This document shows, in pieces, positions 26,495 through 35,048 of a DNA stretch of 62,158 nucleotides. The DNA is from Nitrospirillum amazonense. GTDB lineage: Bacteria > Pseudomonadota > Alphaproteobacteria > Azospirillales > Azospirillaceae. The position numbers and the translations under genes were made by a program. Location of the stretch: positions 1 to 62,158 of the forward strand of contig NZ_VITN01000030.1 of assembly GCF_007828045.1 (NCBI RefSeq), written 5' to 3'. How positions within the stretch are numbered: position 1 is the stretch's first letter; every line of letters begins with the position of its first letter. The notes beneath the pieces are model-generated. The model saw nothing but the letters and a program-made list of their open reading frames with translations, was not told the origin of the DNA and did not search any database.

Positions 26495-27895
26495 TCAGGT
26501 CAGGGAGAGGGCGCCGGCGGCTTCCAGGGCCGCCGCCTTGTCCTCAAGCCCATCCTCGCGCAGGTCGACGGGAATGGCCTTGGAGGTTTTGGCGCCCATG
26601 TCCTTCAGCTGTTCCACTTGGCGCACCAGATTGCCGGTGCCGGTGCTCAGCTTGGTCATGGCGCCGCTGTAGCTTTTCTGCACGCGGTCCAGCTGGGTGC
26701 CCAGGCTGCGCATGTCCTCCAGGAAGCCGACGAACTTGTCGTACAGCTTGCCGGCGCGGTCGGCGATGGCCTCGGCGTTGCGGTTGCGGCGTTCCACCTG
26801 CCAGACGTTGGCCACGGTGCGCAGCGCCACCATCAGGGTGGTGGGGGTGGCGATGGCCACGTTCATGTCGGCGGCGTAGGCCGTCAGGGCCGGATCCTCC
26901 TGCACCGCCACCGCCAGGGCCCCCTCGATGGGCACGAACATCAGGACGTAATCCAAGCCGCTGCCCACGGCGCCGGTATAATCCTTGGACCCCAAGGTCT
27001 TGATGTGGGTGCGCAGGGAAACGACGTGGCGCGCCAGCGCCGCCATGCGCGCCACCTCATCCTCCGCGTTCACGTGCGCCTCGAACGCGGTCAGCGACAC
27101 CTTGGCGTCGATCACCACCCGCTGGCCGCCCGGCAGGTTCACCACCACGTCGGGACGCAGGCGGCCGCCATCGGCGTCCGTACGGCTTTCCTGGGTCACA
27201 TACTCCTCGCCCTCGCGCAGGCCGGAGCGTTCCAGGATGGTGGACAGGATCATTTCACCCCAGGCGCCCTGGGTCTGGGCCTTGCCCTTCAGCGCCTGGG
27301 TCAGGTTGTGCGTCTCGCTGGTCATGCGGGCGCTGGTGTCGGTCAACTGACGGATCTGCTGCGCCAGCGCCGCGCGGTCCTTGGCGCTTTCCGTATGGGC
27401 CAATTGCAGGCCCTGCTGGAACTCCACCATGCGATCGCGCAAGGGCGCCAGCAGGCCGTCCAGCTGGGTGCGGTTCTGCTTGGCGAAGGTCTCGCCATGC
27501 CGGGTCATCACCTCATCGGCCAGGACCTTGAACTCCTTGGCCATGGTCTCGCGCGCCTGGGTCAGCAGGGCCATCTTCTCTTCCGCCTGCCGCAGTTCGC
27601 GCGCCAGCGCCTCCTTGGACGCCGCCAGCGCCTGGCTGAGGCGGGCCCCCTCCTCCCGCACCGTGGCCAGGTCGCGCTCCAGCAACGGCACGCGCGAGGC
27701 CCGCTCGCCCTCCACCGCCAGGCGGCGGTCGGCCTCGGCCTTGGCCACGCGCAGGTCGGCCAGGTCGGCCTCCAGCATCGCCAGCCGCTCCCCTTGCGCC
27801 GCACGGGCGCCCGCCCCCGCCACGCGGGCGGCGACCAGGGCCACGACCAGCGCCGCGACGAAACCAAGGGCCAATGAGGCAAGATCGAGGGACAT
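26495..27895 (-). CDS. rmuC: DNA recombination protein RmuC
   Basis: RmuC limits inversion at short inverted repeats and has a nuclease-like fold. The 466-aa product has an N-terminal membrane segment (about 5-27), a long coiled coil (about 30-170, rich in LxxARE/Lxx repeats) and the RmuC core, with GAWGEMILSTILERSGL, the catalytic-like VVNLPGGQRVVIDAKVSL and YVLMFVPIEGAL. The length and order match the family. It is monocistronic, upstream of no obvious partner. Start ATG 27895. Confidence 0.95.
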   Translation of the reverse strand: MSLDLASLALGFVAALVVALVAARVAGAGARAAQGERLAMLEADLADLRVAKAEADRRLAVEGERASRVPLLERDLATVREEGARLSQALAASKEALARELRQAEEKMALLTQARETMAKEFKVLADEVMTRHGETFAKQNRTQLDGLLAPLRDRMVEFQQGLQLAHTESAKDRAALAQQIRQLTDTSARMTSETHNLTQALKGKAQTQGAWGEMILSTILERSGLREGEEYVTQESRTDADGGRLRPDVVVNLPGGQRVVIDAKVSLTAFEAHVNAEDEVARMAALARHVVSLRTHIKTLGSKDYTGAVGSGLDYVLMFVPIEGALAVAVQEDPALTAYAADMNVAIATPTTLMVALRTVANVWQVERRNRNAEAIADRAGKLYDKFVGFLEDMRSLGTQLDRVQKSYSGAMTKLSTGTGNLVRQVEQLKDMGAKTSKAIPVDLREDGLEDKAAALEAAGALSLT

Positions 27896-27976
27896 GGGGA
27901 CGCGTCCTGCTCAAGAAACGGTGGGTCTTGCGAGATAGAACCACATTTTATAGCAGGAAAGGAACAAAACAGGGAC

Positions 27977-28004
27977 AAAAAGAAGGCGGACATCGCTGCC
28001 CGCC
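27977..28004 (-). terminator. Terminator of the GH127-DUF885 operon
   Basis: On the minus strand an 8-bp stem GGCGGGCA / TGTCCGCC (one wobble) with a GCGA loop is followed by TTCTTTTTG, 33 nt past the DUF885 stop. Confidence 0.82.
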
Positions 28005-28037
28005 CCCTTTGGTCCTCAATGCCGGCTCAGTGATCGC

Positions 28038-29864
28038 TCACGGCGCCGGATAGGGGCTCTTGCCGCCCTCGGCGATGAAGCGGTCGATGCGGGCCTCCAG
28101 CACCGGCAGCGGCACGCCGCCCAGCTTCAGCACCGTGTCGTGGAAGTTGCGCAGGTCGAACTTCTGGCCCAGCGCCTTCTCCGCCTTGGCCCGGGCCTTC
28201 AGGATGGCCATCTCGCCCAGGTAATAGGACAGGGCCTGCCCCGGCCAGGCGATGTAGCGGTCAACCTCGGTCTCGATTTCGTGATCGGCCAGGGCGGTGT
28301 TGTCGTGCAGGTACTGCTGCGCCTGCTCGCGGGTCCAGCCCTTGGCATGGATGCCGGTATCGACAACCAAGCGAGCGGCGCGCCACATTTGATAGCTCAG
28401 CATGCCGAAGCGCTCATAGGGCGTCTCGTACATGCCCATCTCGTCGCCCAGCTTCTCGCAGTACAGGGCCCAACCTTCGCCGAAGGCGGAGATGTAGACC
28501 TTCTGCCGGAACTCCGGCTGGTCCTTCTGTTCCGCCGCGATGGGCATCTGGAAGGCGTGGCCCGGCGCCGACTCATGCAGGGTGAGGGCCGGCAGGGCGT
28601 ACAGGCCGCGCGACGGCAGGTCGTAGGTGTTGACCAGGTACACGCCCGGGCCACCGCGGCCGGAGGTGTAGAAGGGCGCGATATCCGCCGGCACCGGGAT
28701 GATGGCGAAGCGCGAGCGCGGCAGGTAGCCGAAGTACTGGTCCGCCTTGCCGTCGAACTTCTTGGCGATCCAGGCCGCCCGCATCAGCAGCTCTTCCGGG
28801 GTCTTGGCGTAGAACTGGGGATCGGTGCGCAGGAACTTCAGGAAGGCGGGGAAGTCCCCCTGGAAGTTGGCTTGCTTCATCACGTCCAGCATCTGGGCGT
28901 GGATCTTCGCCACCTCCTCCAGGCCGATCTTGTGAATCTGGTCCGCCGTCAGATCGACGGTGGCGAACTCCTTGATCTTGGACTGGTAGTAGGCCTTGCC
29001 GTCGGGCAGGGACTCCGCCGCCAGCTCGGTGCGGGCGCCGGGGATGTATTCCTCGCGCATGAACTTCAACAGGGCCTGGTGGGCCGGCACCACCGACTTG
29101 GCGATGGCGGCCACGGCGGCGGCGCGCAGTTCCGCCTGGGTCGCGGCCGGAATGGTGTCCGGCATCGTCTTGAAGGGCGTGTAGTAGACGTTGTCTTCCG
29201 GCGTCTTGGCCTCGACCACGTTCACGATGCCGCTGTCGCGGCCGGTCAGCGTCACCTTGGGCGGCGTGAAGCCACGCTTCAGGCCGGCGCGCATGTTCAC
29301 GATCTGCTCGCCGAAATAGCGCGGCATATCGTTCAATTGGCCGATGAAGGCCTTGTATTCCGCCACCGTGTGGAAGGGCTTGCGCGCCCCGCCGGCCATG
29401 TTGGACCAGAACGAGCTGTCGGCGTTCAGCGGCTTCTCATAGTCCTTGAACTTCTGGCTGTTCAGCAGAACCGTCACCTGATCGCGGTAGATGCTGAAAT
29501 CCACCTGCGCCTCGGGCGACAGGTCGGCCTGGGGGACGGCCGCCAGTTCCTTCAGGACGCCTTCCCAGACCTTCTGCCGCTTTTCCTGGGTGGCGGCGTC
29601 CACCTTGGGCAGATGGCCGGCGACGGTGTCCGTGCTGTCCTCGTCATCCTCGCCCTTGAACTCCTCCTGACGCCATTTCCATTCCTTGGTGTAGATCGCC
29701 TTGAACTGGGCGTCGGCCTTGCCGGCCGTGGCGGCCGCCGCCGCGTGGGCCGCGCCGATGACAGGGGCGGTCGCGGTGACCTGGCCAACAGTCAGGACAC
29801 CGGCGAACAGGGCGGTGCCGACCAGCAGGCGGGCGGCCAAACGTCTTGAAGGCAAGCGGTACAT
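28038..29864 (-). CDS. Exported DUF885 protein, predicted metallopeptidase
   Basis: A 608-aa DUF885-family protein, a group with a metallopeptidase-like fold. The ATG at 29864 overlaps the upstream GH127 stop in TGATG, and a signal peptide with its core at about 10-30 (cleavage near AHA) follows, so this start is preferred over the 15-codon extension. The metal-site motif HESAPGH begins at His430, followed by FGEGWALYCEKLGDEMG, which supplies further acidic ligands. The product is probably periplasmic. Its coupling to an arabinofuranosidase and closeness to hydroxyproline genes suggest it trims deglycosylated Hyp-rich peptides; that substrate is inferred. Confidence 0.88.
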   Translation of the reverse strand: MYRLPSRRLAARLLVGTALFAGVLTVGQVTATAPVIGAAHAAAAATAGKADAQFKAIYTKEWKWRQEEFKGEDDEDSTDTVAGHLPKVDAATQEKRQKVWEGVLKELAAVPQADLSPEAQVDFSIYRDQVTVLLNSQKFKDYEKPLNADSSFWSNMAGGARKPFHTVAEYKAFIGQLNDMPRYFGEQIVNMRAGLKRGFTPPKVTLTGRDSGIVNVVEAKTPEDNVYYTPFKTMPDTIPAATQAELRAAAVAAIAKSVVPAHQALLKFMREEYIPGARTELAAESLPDGKAYYQSKIKEFATVDLTADQIHKIGLEEVAKIHAQMLDVMKQANFQGDFPAFLKFLRTDPQFYAKTPEELLMRAAWIAKKFDGKADQYFGYLPRSRFAIIPVPADIAPFYTSGRGGPGVYLVNTYDLPSRGLYALPALTLHESAPGHAFQMPIAAEQKDQPEFRQKVYISAFGEGWALYCEKLGDEMGMYETPYERFGMLSYQMWRAARLVVDTGIHAKGWTREQAQQYLHDNTALADHEIETEVDRYIAWPGQALSYYLGEMAILKARAKAEKALGQKFDLRNFHDTVLKLGGVPLPVLEARIDRFIAEGGKSPYPAP

Positions 29865-32338
29865 CAGATAGGCGCTCCCTGAGAGGCTGACGCTGCGACG
29901 ACGCGGCACCCGAAGACGGGTCCCGCGGAATAGCCGGTTTCCGGCTCGAAGCGGACGACGACGGTGGACTTGCCCGCCGTCAGGTTGGCGGGGATGGGGT
30001 ATTCCACATCAAAGAACTCACCCGGCCGCTCCGCGTCCAGCTTTTGCGTGGCGATACGGGTGCCGTCGACCAGGATGTGGAACAGGCGCTTGCGCTCATC
30101 GCCCCAGTACGTGGCCTGCAACACCATGGCGCCGGCACGAACCTTGGCCTTGAACTCGAAGAAGCCGCCGGTGCGGGCGTCGCGGCCGTTCCGGCCCCGG
30201 TAGGTCACGGGGTAGGAGATCTTGGCCTCCAGCCCATGGTCGCGTTCCGGCTGCATCTCACCCAGGTGCATGACATCAACGGAGCGCGCCTGGATGTCGC
30301 GCTGATGTGCCGCCTCCTGCGCCAGAGCCGCCTCCGCCGTCTTCCACTGCGCCTCAGTATAGCGCTTGAAGTAGACGGCCGTGCGCCGGGTGTACTGCTG
30401 GTAGAAGGGTTTGAACTCCATGTCGCCCGGGCGGCCGATACCGGTGGTGCGCCACACCAGGGCATCGGGCGTCGCCCGCTGGAAGCCGTCCAGGACGGAG
30501 GCCGAGACCAAGGCGGGCGCCGGGCCCTGGAAGGCGTCGGAGACAGGCGTGGGCTGGGGCGAGCCGGTGGGCGCCTCGCTCTTGGGCGCGGCGCCCAGGT
30601 CGGCGGCCAGCACCAGCGGGCCATGCAGGAAGGCCACGGTGTCGGCATCGTCGTTGGTGGATTCCAGGCGCAGGGCCATGGGCAGGCGCAGGGCGACGGC
30701 GTCGCCCGCCTTCCATTCCCGCCGCACGACGGCGTAGCCGTTTTGCAGCGCCAAGTCCTGCGGCTTGCCGTTCACCGCCAGGGTGGCGCCGGTGCACCAG
30801 GCCGGGATGCGTAAGCTGACCGCGAAGGTGGCGGGACGCTTCAACGCCTTTAGCGTCAGCAGCACCGTCTCAGCTTCCGGATAGCGGGTGTCGAGGTCGA
30901 TCACCGCCCCCCGCTCAGGCCACGTGAGGGTGGAGGGGATGTAGAGATTGACCGCCAAATCCTCCACGCCGCGCCGCCAGTAGACGCTTTCGCCATGCTT
31001 GGCATGGCTTTCCATGCCGGTGCCGACGCAACACCAGAAATCTTCCGTGGGCGTGGAGAACTCCCGCGCCGAGCCGGACATCAGCGGCGTCATGTAGGTG
31101 AACATGCCGGTGGCCGGGTTCTGCTGCGCCAGCACATGGTTCAGGTGCGCGCGCTCATAGAAGTCGAAGTAGTGCGCGTCGGCCTGGCGGGCATACAGCA
31201 GGCGGGTCAGCTTCAGCATGTTGTAGCTGTTGCAGCCCTCGCAGGTCTGTTCGGTGATGTGGCGGGAAATGCTGCGCGGTTCCTGGAAATACTCCCGGTC
31301 CGCGTTGCCGCCGATGACATAGGAATGGTTGGTGGTGACCGTCTGCCAGAAGAAGGCGGAGGCCTTGGCGTGCCGCTCCGACCCCGTCAGCTCCGCCAGG
31401 CGGGCCAGGCCGATCAGCTTGGGAATCTGGGTGTTGGCGTGGATGTTGGCCAGCTCATCCCGGCCTTCCGACAGGGGCACCAGCACCTTGGCATGGTAGA
31501 GGCGCTCGGCCAGCAGCAGCCAGCGCCGGTCGCCGGTGCGGGCGTACAGCTCGGCGAAGCTCTCGTTGATGCCGCCATGCTCGCAGTCCAGCACCTTCTG
31601 GACCTGCTCGTCATTCAGGTGGCTGAACACCTCGTCGATGTAGCCGCCCAGCTTGACGCCCACATCCAGGGCCTGGGTGTTGCCGCACGGGGTCTGGGCG
31701 TCGAAAAGGCCGGTGTAAAGCTTGTGCCAGTTGTACAGCGGCACCCAGCAGCCGTTGAGGTCGAAGCCGGCGGAGCGGATCTCGCCGCGCCGCAGCTCAT
31801 CGAACACGACCTTGCCGTCCTCGACGATGTCGCCGCGCTTGCGGGTGAAGCCGGCGACATAGCCGTCGCCCTGGGCCTTCTGGCAGTCCGCCAGCTCGGC
31901 CACGATATAGTCCACCCGCCGCTTGCACTCGGCATCGCCGGTCTGGGCATGCATCAGGGACAGCGCGCTCAAGTAGTGACCCAGGGTGTGGCCGGCGATG
32001 GTATCGCCCTCCCAACCGCCGTAGGCTTCGCCCTTGGGCTGCAGGCCGGCGCCGCTGCGGAAGTTGTGCAGCAGGCGATCGGCCTCGAGGCTGTGCAGAT
32101 AGGCCAGGTTGGCGTCCACCGCCGCCTTGAAGGGCGATGGCTTCAGCCGCACCGCCGACAGGGGGAAAGGTTGGGCGGTGCCGGTGTTGAGCGCCGGCAC
32201 CAGGGGGGTGGCCACCGCCGGCACGGCCATCAGGGCCGCGGCCGAGGCGGCACCGCGCAGGATGGTGCGCCGGGACACCGTTTGCCCGGACGGGGCGCTG
32301 CAGGTTGCCATGGGGCTGTCTCCCAGATCGCGCGCCAT
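29864..32338 (-). CDS. GH127 beta-L-arabinofuranosidase (DUF1680), Tat-exported
   Basis: A glycoside hydrolase of family 127, whose founding enzyme HypBA1 of Bifidobacterium longum releases arabinose from beta-1,2-arabinobiose derived from hydroxyproline-linked arabinans. The 824-aa product has a twin-arginine signal (SRRTILRGAA, about residues 22-31), an (alpha/alpha)6 domain with GGWEGDTIAGHTLGHYLSAL, and C-terminal beta domains. The zinc/catalytic set is present: E367-G-C369 in TCEGCNSYN and C436-C437 in FWCCVGTGME, matching Glu338, Cys340, Cys417 and Cys418 of HypBA1. ATG at codon 10 (32311) is an alternative start. It heads an operon with DUF885; a regulon operator lies 117 bp upstream. 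Confidence 0.92.
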   Translation of the reverse strand: MARDLGDSPMATCSAPSGQTVSRRTILRGAASAAALMAVPAVATPLVPALNTGTAQPFPLSAVRLKPSPFKAAVDANLAYLHSLEADRLLHNFRSGAGLQPKGEAYGGWEGDTIAGHTLGHYLSALSLMHAQTGDAECKRRVDYIVAELADCQKAQGDGYVAGFTRKRGDIVEDGKVVFDELRRGEIRSAGFDLNGCWVPLYNWHKLYTGLFDAQTPCGNTQALDVGVKLGGYIDEVFSHLNDEQVQKVLDCEHGGINESFAELYARTGDRRWLLLAERLYHAKVLVPLSEGRDELANIHANTQIPKLIGLARLAELTGSERHAKASAFFWQTVTTNHSYVIGGNADREYFQEPRSISRHITEQTCEGCNSYNMLKLTRLLYARQADAHYFDFYERAHLNHVLAQQNPATGMFTYMTPLMSGSAREFSTPTEDFWCCVGTGMESHAKHGESVYWRRGVEDLAVNLYIPSTLTWPERGAVIDLDTRYPEAETVLLTLKALKRPATFAVSLRIPAWCTGATLAVNGKPQDLALQNGYAVVRREWKAGDAVALRLPMALRLESTNDDADTVAFLHGPLVLAADLGAAPKSEAPTGSPQPTPVSDAFQGPAPALVSASVLDGFQRATPDALVWRTTGIGRPGDMEFKPFYQQYTRRTAVYFKRYTEAQWKTAEAALAQEAAHQRDIQARSVDVMHLGEMQPERDHGLEAKISYPVTYRGRNGRDARTGGFFEFKAKVRAGAMVLQATYWGDERKRLFHILVDGTRIATQKLDAERPGEFFDVEYPIPANLTAGKSTVVVRFEPETGYSAGPVFGCRVVAASASQGAPI

Positions 32339-32450
32339 ACGTTAAGCCCCCGTGTTCTTGATTTTTATACCTTGGGTCAGCGCGCAAACGCGCCGGATCG
32401 CTGGCGAGGACGCCAGCGGAGCAAAGGGACCCAACTGCCAAGCTATTTTG

Positions 32451-32466
32451 GGATATTGTATACGAT
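32451..32466 (-). promoter_or_regulatory. GntR-type operator upstream of GH127
   Basis: On the minus strand ATCGTATACAATATCC: a 12-bp pseudo-palindrome plus the conserved ATCC tail, shared with sites at 33859 and 39398. It overlaps a TATACA sequence that could be the -10 of the GH127 promoter. Confidence 0.65.
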
Positions 32467-32532
32467 GATGCATCTGAGAGAACTAAGCCTCCAGTCATAG
32501 GACGGAAGTAGGGCCCATTGCGTGGAGGGCCT

Positions 32533-33843
32533 TCAGGAAAAGCGGTCCAGCGCCATGGCCGGATCAGGCAGCGCCCGGCCGGCGAAGATGTCGGCCATGC
32601 GCCGTGCACTCACGGCCGCCAGGGTCAGGCCCAGATGCTGGTGGCCGCAGGCGGCGTAGAGGCCGGGATGGCGGCGGCTGGCGTCCAGCATGGGCAGGTA
32701 GTCGGGCAGGCTGGGGCGGCAGCCGGTCCACTCCGAACTCTCCGCCCCCGGCGCCATCAGGCCGACCTCGCGCAGGTGGTGGCGCAGCAGGGCCGGACGG
32801 CGAGGATCGGGCGAATCATGCGGCCCGCTGAAATCGGTGAAGCTGGTGGCGCGCAGGCCCATAGACATGGGCGTCACGATGACGGTGCGGTTCTCGAACA
32901 CCACCGGGCGGTCCAAGATGGGCGTGTTGGGCCCCGAGTCGCCCGGCACCACGACATGGTATCCGCGCTCCGCGATCATGGGCACGCGATAGCCCAGCGG
33001 TTCCAGCAGCGATCCGGACTCCACGCCCAGCGCGATCAGCACGGCATCGGCGCCGATGACACCGCCGGCATGGCGCAGGCGCCAGCCGGCATCATCCCCC
33101 CCCTGGCCGCCCTCCAGCCCCTGGATGTCGGCCTTTTCGATGCGCCCGCCGCGCGCGACGAAAGCGGCGGCCAAATCCTGGGTCAGGCCGAAGGGGTCGT
33201 TGACATGGCCGGTGCCGGTATAGGTCATGCCCCCTGTAACACGCTGCCGCAGGGCATGGGGCAGATCGGGCCAATCGCCCGGGCTGGGACCCCAGGGGGT
33301 GACGGGCACGCCCAGGCCCCGGGCAGCGGCGACGGACGCGGCGATGGCGGCGTCGGGCGCCGCGCTTTCCCAGACACTGTGATGGCCGCGCGTCTGCAGG
33401 CGCGTTTCCGCGCCGGTGCCCACCAGCAGGGTGCGCCAATCCTGGATGACGGTTTCGATCAGGCCGGACAACACGGCCGTGCCGTGGGCATGGGCCCGGG
33501 GCAGGCAGGCGCCCAGGAAATCCCTGGCCCAGCCACGTGCCAGGATGGGCAGGGCCCCCTTTCGGATGCCCAGGGGGCCCCCAGACTTCAGCAACAGGCC
33601 CGGCACGCGCCGCAAGGTGGCGAAGGAGGCCAGGGGCAACAACTGTTCCGTAGCGATGTGGCCGGCGTTACCATAGGAACATCCACGCCCTGGTTCATCC
33701 CGGTCGATCAGGATGACATCATGCCCATCACGCACCAGGGCCAGTGCCGTGGCGGTGCCCACCACGCCGGCGCCCACCACCGCGATGGTGCCGGATCCTG
33801 GCCGGAACGGCATGGGTGGGTTGCTGGCATTGGCGACAGGCAT
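32533..33843 (-). CDS. FAD-dependent D-amino-acid dehydrogenase, probable D-hydroxyproline dehydrogenase
   Basis: An oxidoreductase of the DadA/DAO family (436 aa). The FAD dinucleotide motif GAGVVG is at residues 24-29, preceded by IAVV and followed by an acidic LIDRDEPG, with the substrate-domain TGCRPSLPDYLPML and the C-terminal CGHQHLGLTLA typical of DadA relatives. It lies divergent from a DapA-family deaminase and a hydroxyproline epimerase, so it most likely oxidises cis-4-hydroxy-D-proline to 1-pyrroline-4-hydroxy-2-carboxylate; oxidation of D-proline or other D-amino acids is possible. A regulatory site shared with the divergent operon lies 16 bp upstream. Confidence 0.85.
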   Translation of the reverse strand: MPVANASNPPMPFRPGSGTIAVVGAGVVGTATALALVRDGHDVILIDRDEPGRGCSYGNAGHIATEQLLPLASFATLRRVPGLLLKSGGPLGIRKGALPILARGWARDFLGACLPRAHAHGTAVLSGLIETVIQDWRTLLVGTGAETRLQTRGHHSVWESAAPDAAIAASVAAARGLGVPVTPWGPSPGDWPDLPHALRQRVTGGMTYTGTGHVNDPFGLTQDLAAAFVARGGRIEKADIQGLEGGQGGDDAGWRLRHAGGVIGADAVLIALGVESGSLLEPLGYRVPMIAERGYHVVVPGDSGPNTPILDRPVVFENRTVIVTPMSMGLRATSFTDFSGPHDSPDPRRPALLRHHLREVGLMAPGAESSEWTGCRPSLPDYLPMLDASRRHPGLYAACGHQHLGLTLAAVSARRMADIFAGRALPDPAMALDRFS

Positions 33844-33855
33844 GTGCAGAGTCCC

Positions 33856-33884
33856 TTGATTGGATACAATATCCCATTATACTA
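33856..33884. promoter_or_regulatory. Back-to-back promoters with shared GntR operator
   Basis: On plus, TTGATT (33856-33861), a 16-bp spacer and TATACT (33878-33883) form a good sigma-70 promoter for the deaminase gene. On minus, TATAAT (33881-33876) faces the dehydrogenase. The operator ATTGGATACAATATCC (33859-33874) sits in the spacer, so bound regulator would block both. Confidence 0.65.
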
Positions 33885-33941
33885 TCTGTCACGGCGCTTC
33901 CCGACAAGCGCGTATGGCGGAAACGTGAAAGGTTTTAAGAG

Positions 33942-34844
33942 ATGTCCCTGCCCAACTGGCGCGGTGTGTTCCCCGCGGTGACCACGCAGTTCAACGAAGA
34001 CCTCAGCATCAACCTGGCGGAAACCCAGCGGGTGATCGACGGCCTGATCCGCGACGGCGTGCACGGTCTGATCATCATGGGCACCGTGGGCGAAAACAAC
34101 TCTCTGGAACCGGAAGAGAAGCGCCAGGTGCTGGCCGCCGCCAAGGAAGTGACCGCCGGCCGCGTGCCCGTAATCACCGGCGTGTCGGAACTGACCACGC
34201 CGCGCGCCGCCGCCTACGCCAAGGATGCGGAGAAGATCGGCGCCGACGGCCTGATGCTGCTGCCGGCCATGGTCTACGTGCCGACCGAGGAAGAGCTGTT
34301 CCGCCACTTCGCCACCGTCGCCGGCGCCTCGGCCCTGCCCATCATGCTGTACAACAACCCGCCGGCCTACCGCGTGGACATCAGCGTGCCGCTGCTGCAG
34401 CGCCTGGCGGAGATCCCGACCATCGTGGCGCTGAAGGAATCGGCCCCCGACACCCGCCGCTTCACCGACCTGGCCAACGCCATCGACGAGTCGAAGATGA
34501 TGCTGATGGCCGGTCTGGACGACGTCGCCCTGGAAGGCCTACTGCTGGGCGCCAAGGGCTGGATCTCCGGCCTGACCAACGCCTTCCCCAAGGAATCGGT
34601 GGCGCTGTACGATGCCGTCGTCGCCGGCGACCTGGCCAAGGCCCGCGCCATCTACCGCTGGTTCCTGCCGCTGCTGCACCTGGACGCCCGCCACGACCTG
34701 GTGCAGAGCATCAAGTTGGCCGAGCAGGTCATGGGCCGCGGTTCCGAGCGCGTGCGCCCGCCGCGCTACGTCCTGGAAGGCCAGGTCCGCGCCGACGTGA
34801 TCGCCATGGTCGAAAAGGCCGCCGCGACGCGGCCCGCACTCTAA
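33942..34844 (+). CDS. DapA-family lyase, probable 1-pyrroline-4-hydroxy-2-carboxylate deaminase
   Basis: A class I aldolase-fold enzyme of the dihydrodipicolinate synthase/NAL family (300 aa, full length). The Schiff-base Lys165 is in VALKES, the catalytic Tyr137 in LYNNPP, and the phosphate/carboxylate loop reads GTVGENNSL instead of the GTTGE of true DapA. The dehydrogenase opposite and the hydroxyproline epimerase downstream point to the hydroxyproline pathway, where this family member (LhpC type) deaminates and dehydrates the pyrroline to 2-oxoglutarate semialdehyde. Other keto-acid lyase activities cannot be excluded from sequence alone. The promoter and operator are just upstream. Confidence 0.85.
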   Translation: MSLPNWRGVFPAVTTQFNEDLSINLAETQRVIDGLIRDGVHGLIIMGTVGENNSLEPEEKRQVLAAAKEVTAGRVPVITGVSELTTPRAAAYAKDAEKIGADGLMLLPAMVYVPTEEELFRHFATVAGASALPIMLYNNPPAYRVDISVPLLQRLAEIPTIVALKESAPDTRRFTDLANAIDESKMMLMAGLDDVALEGLLLGAKGWISGLTNAFPKESVALYDAVVAGDLAKARAIYRWFLPLLHLDARHDLVQSIKLAEQVMGRGSERVRPPRYVLEGQVRADVIAMVEKAAATRPAL

Positions 34845-34849
34845 CGCAT

Positions 34850-34998
34850 CCTCAGGCGCCGGGCGCGGCCATCCGGCCGCTTGGCTTATCCTCGCTGCGC
34901 CCTTCGGGGCTCGGCATCCGGCGCCTGCGGTCGCAGGCTAGCGAGGCTGGAACTGGGGAACCAGTTCCAGCCTCGCGAGTCCCCTTAAGCGCCTAAGT
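34850..34998 (+). repeat. Palindromic intergenic repeat, copy 1
   Basis: It starts CCTCAGGCGCC and ends in an inverted, degenerate version (GCGCCTAAG). Inside are the family landmarks ATCCGGCCGCTTGGCT and GCGGTCGCAG. It shares these with copies at 36181 and 40328 and fills the gap between the deaminase and epimerase genes. Confidence 0.65.
34941..34976 (+). other. Perfect 16-bp hairpin between deaminase and epimerase genes
   Basis: GCGAGGCTGGAACTGG, loop GGAA, CCAGTTCCAGCCTCGC. There is no T-run, so it is more likely an mRNA-stability element or part of the repeat than a terminator. It is specific to copy 1 of the repeat family. Confidence 0.75.
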
Positions 34999-35048
34999 CC
35001 TAGTACGTGTAGTCCTTAGTTCCACCGTCTGCCTCAAGGCCTGATCCC

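Noticed and set aside
33942-34844. Biosynthetic dihydrodipicolinate synthase (dapA)
   Set aside because: The GTTGE loop is changed to GTVGE, and the gene is embedded in a hydroxyproline locus opposite a D-amino-acid dehydrogenase.
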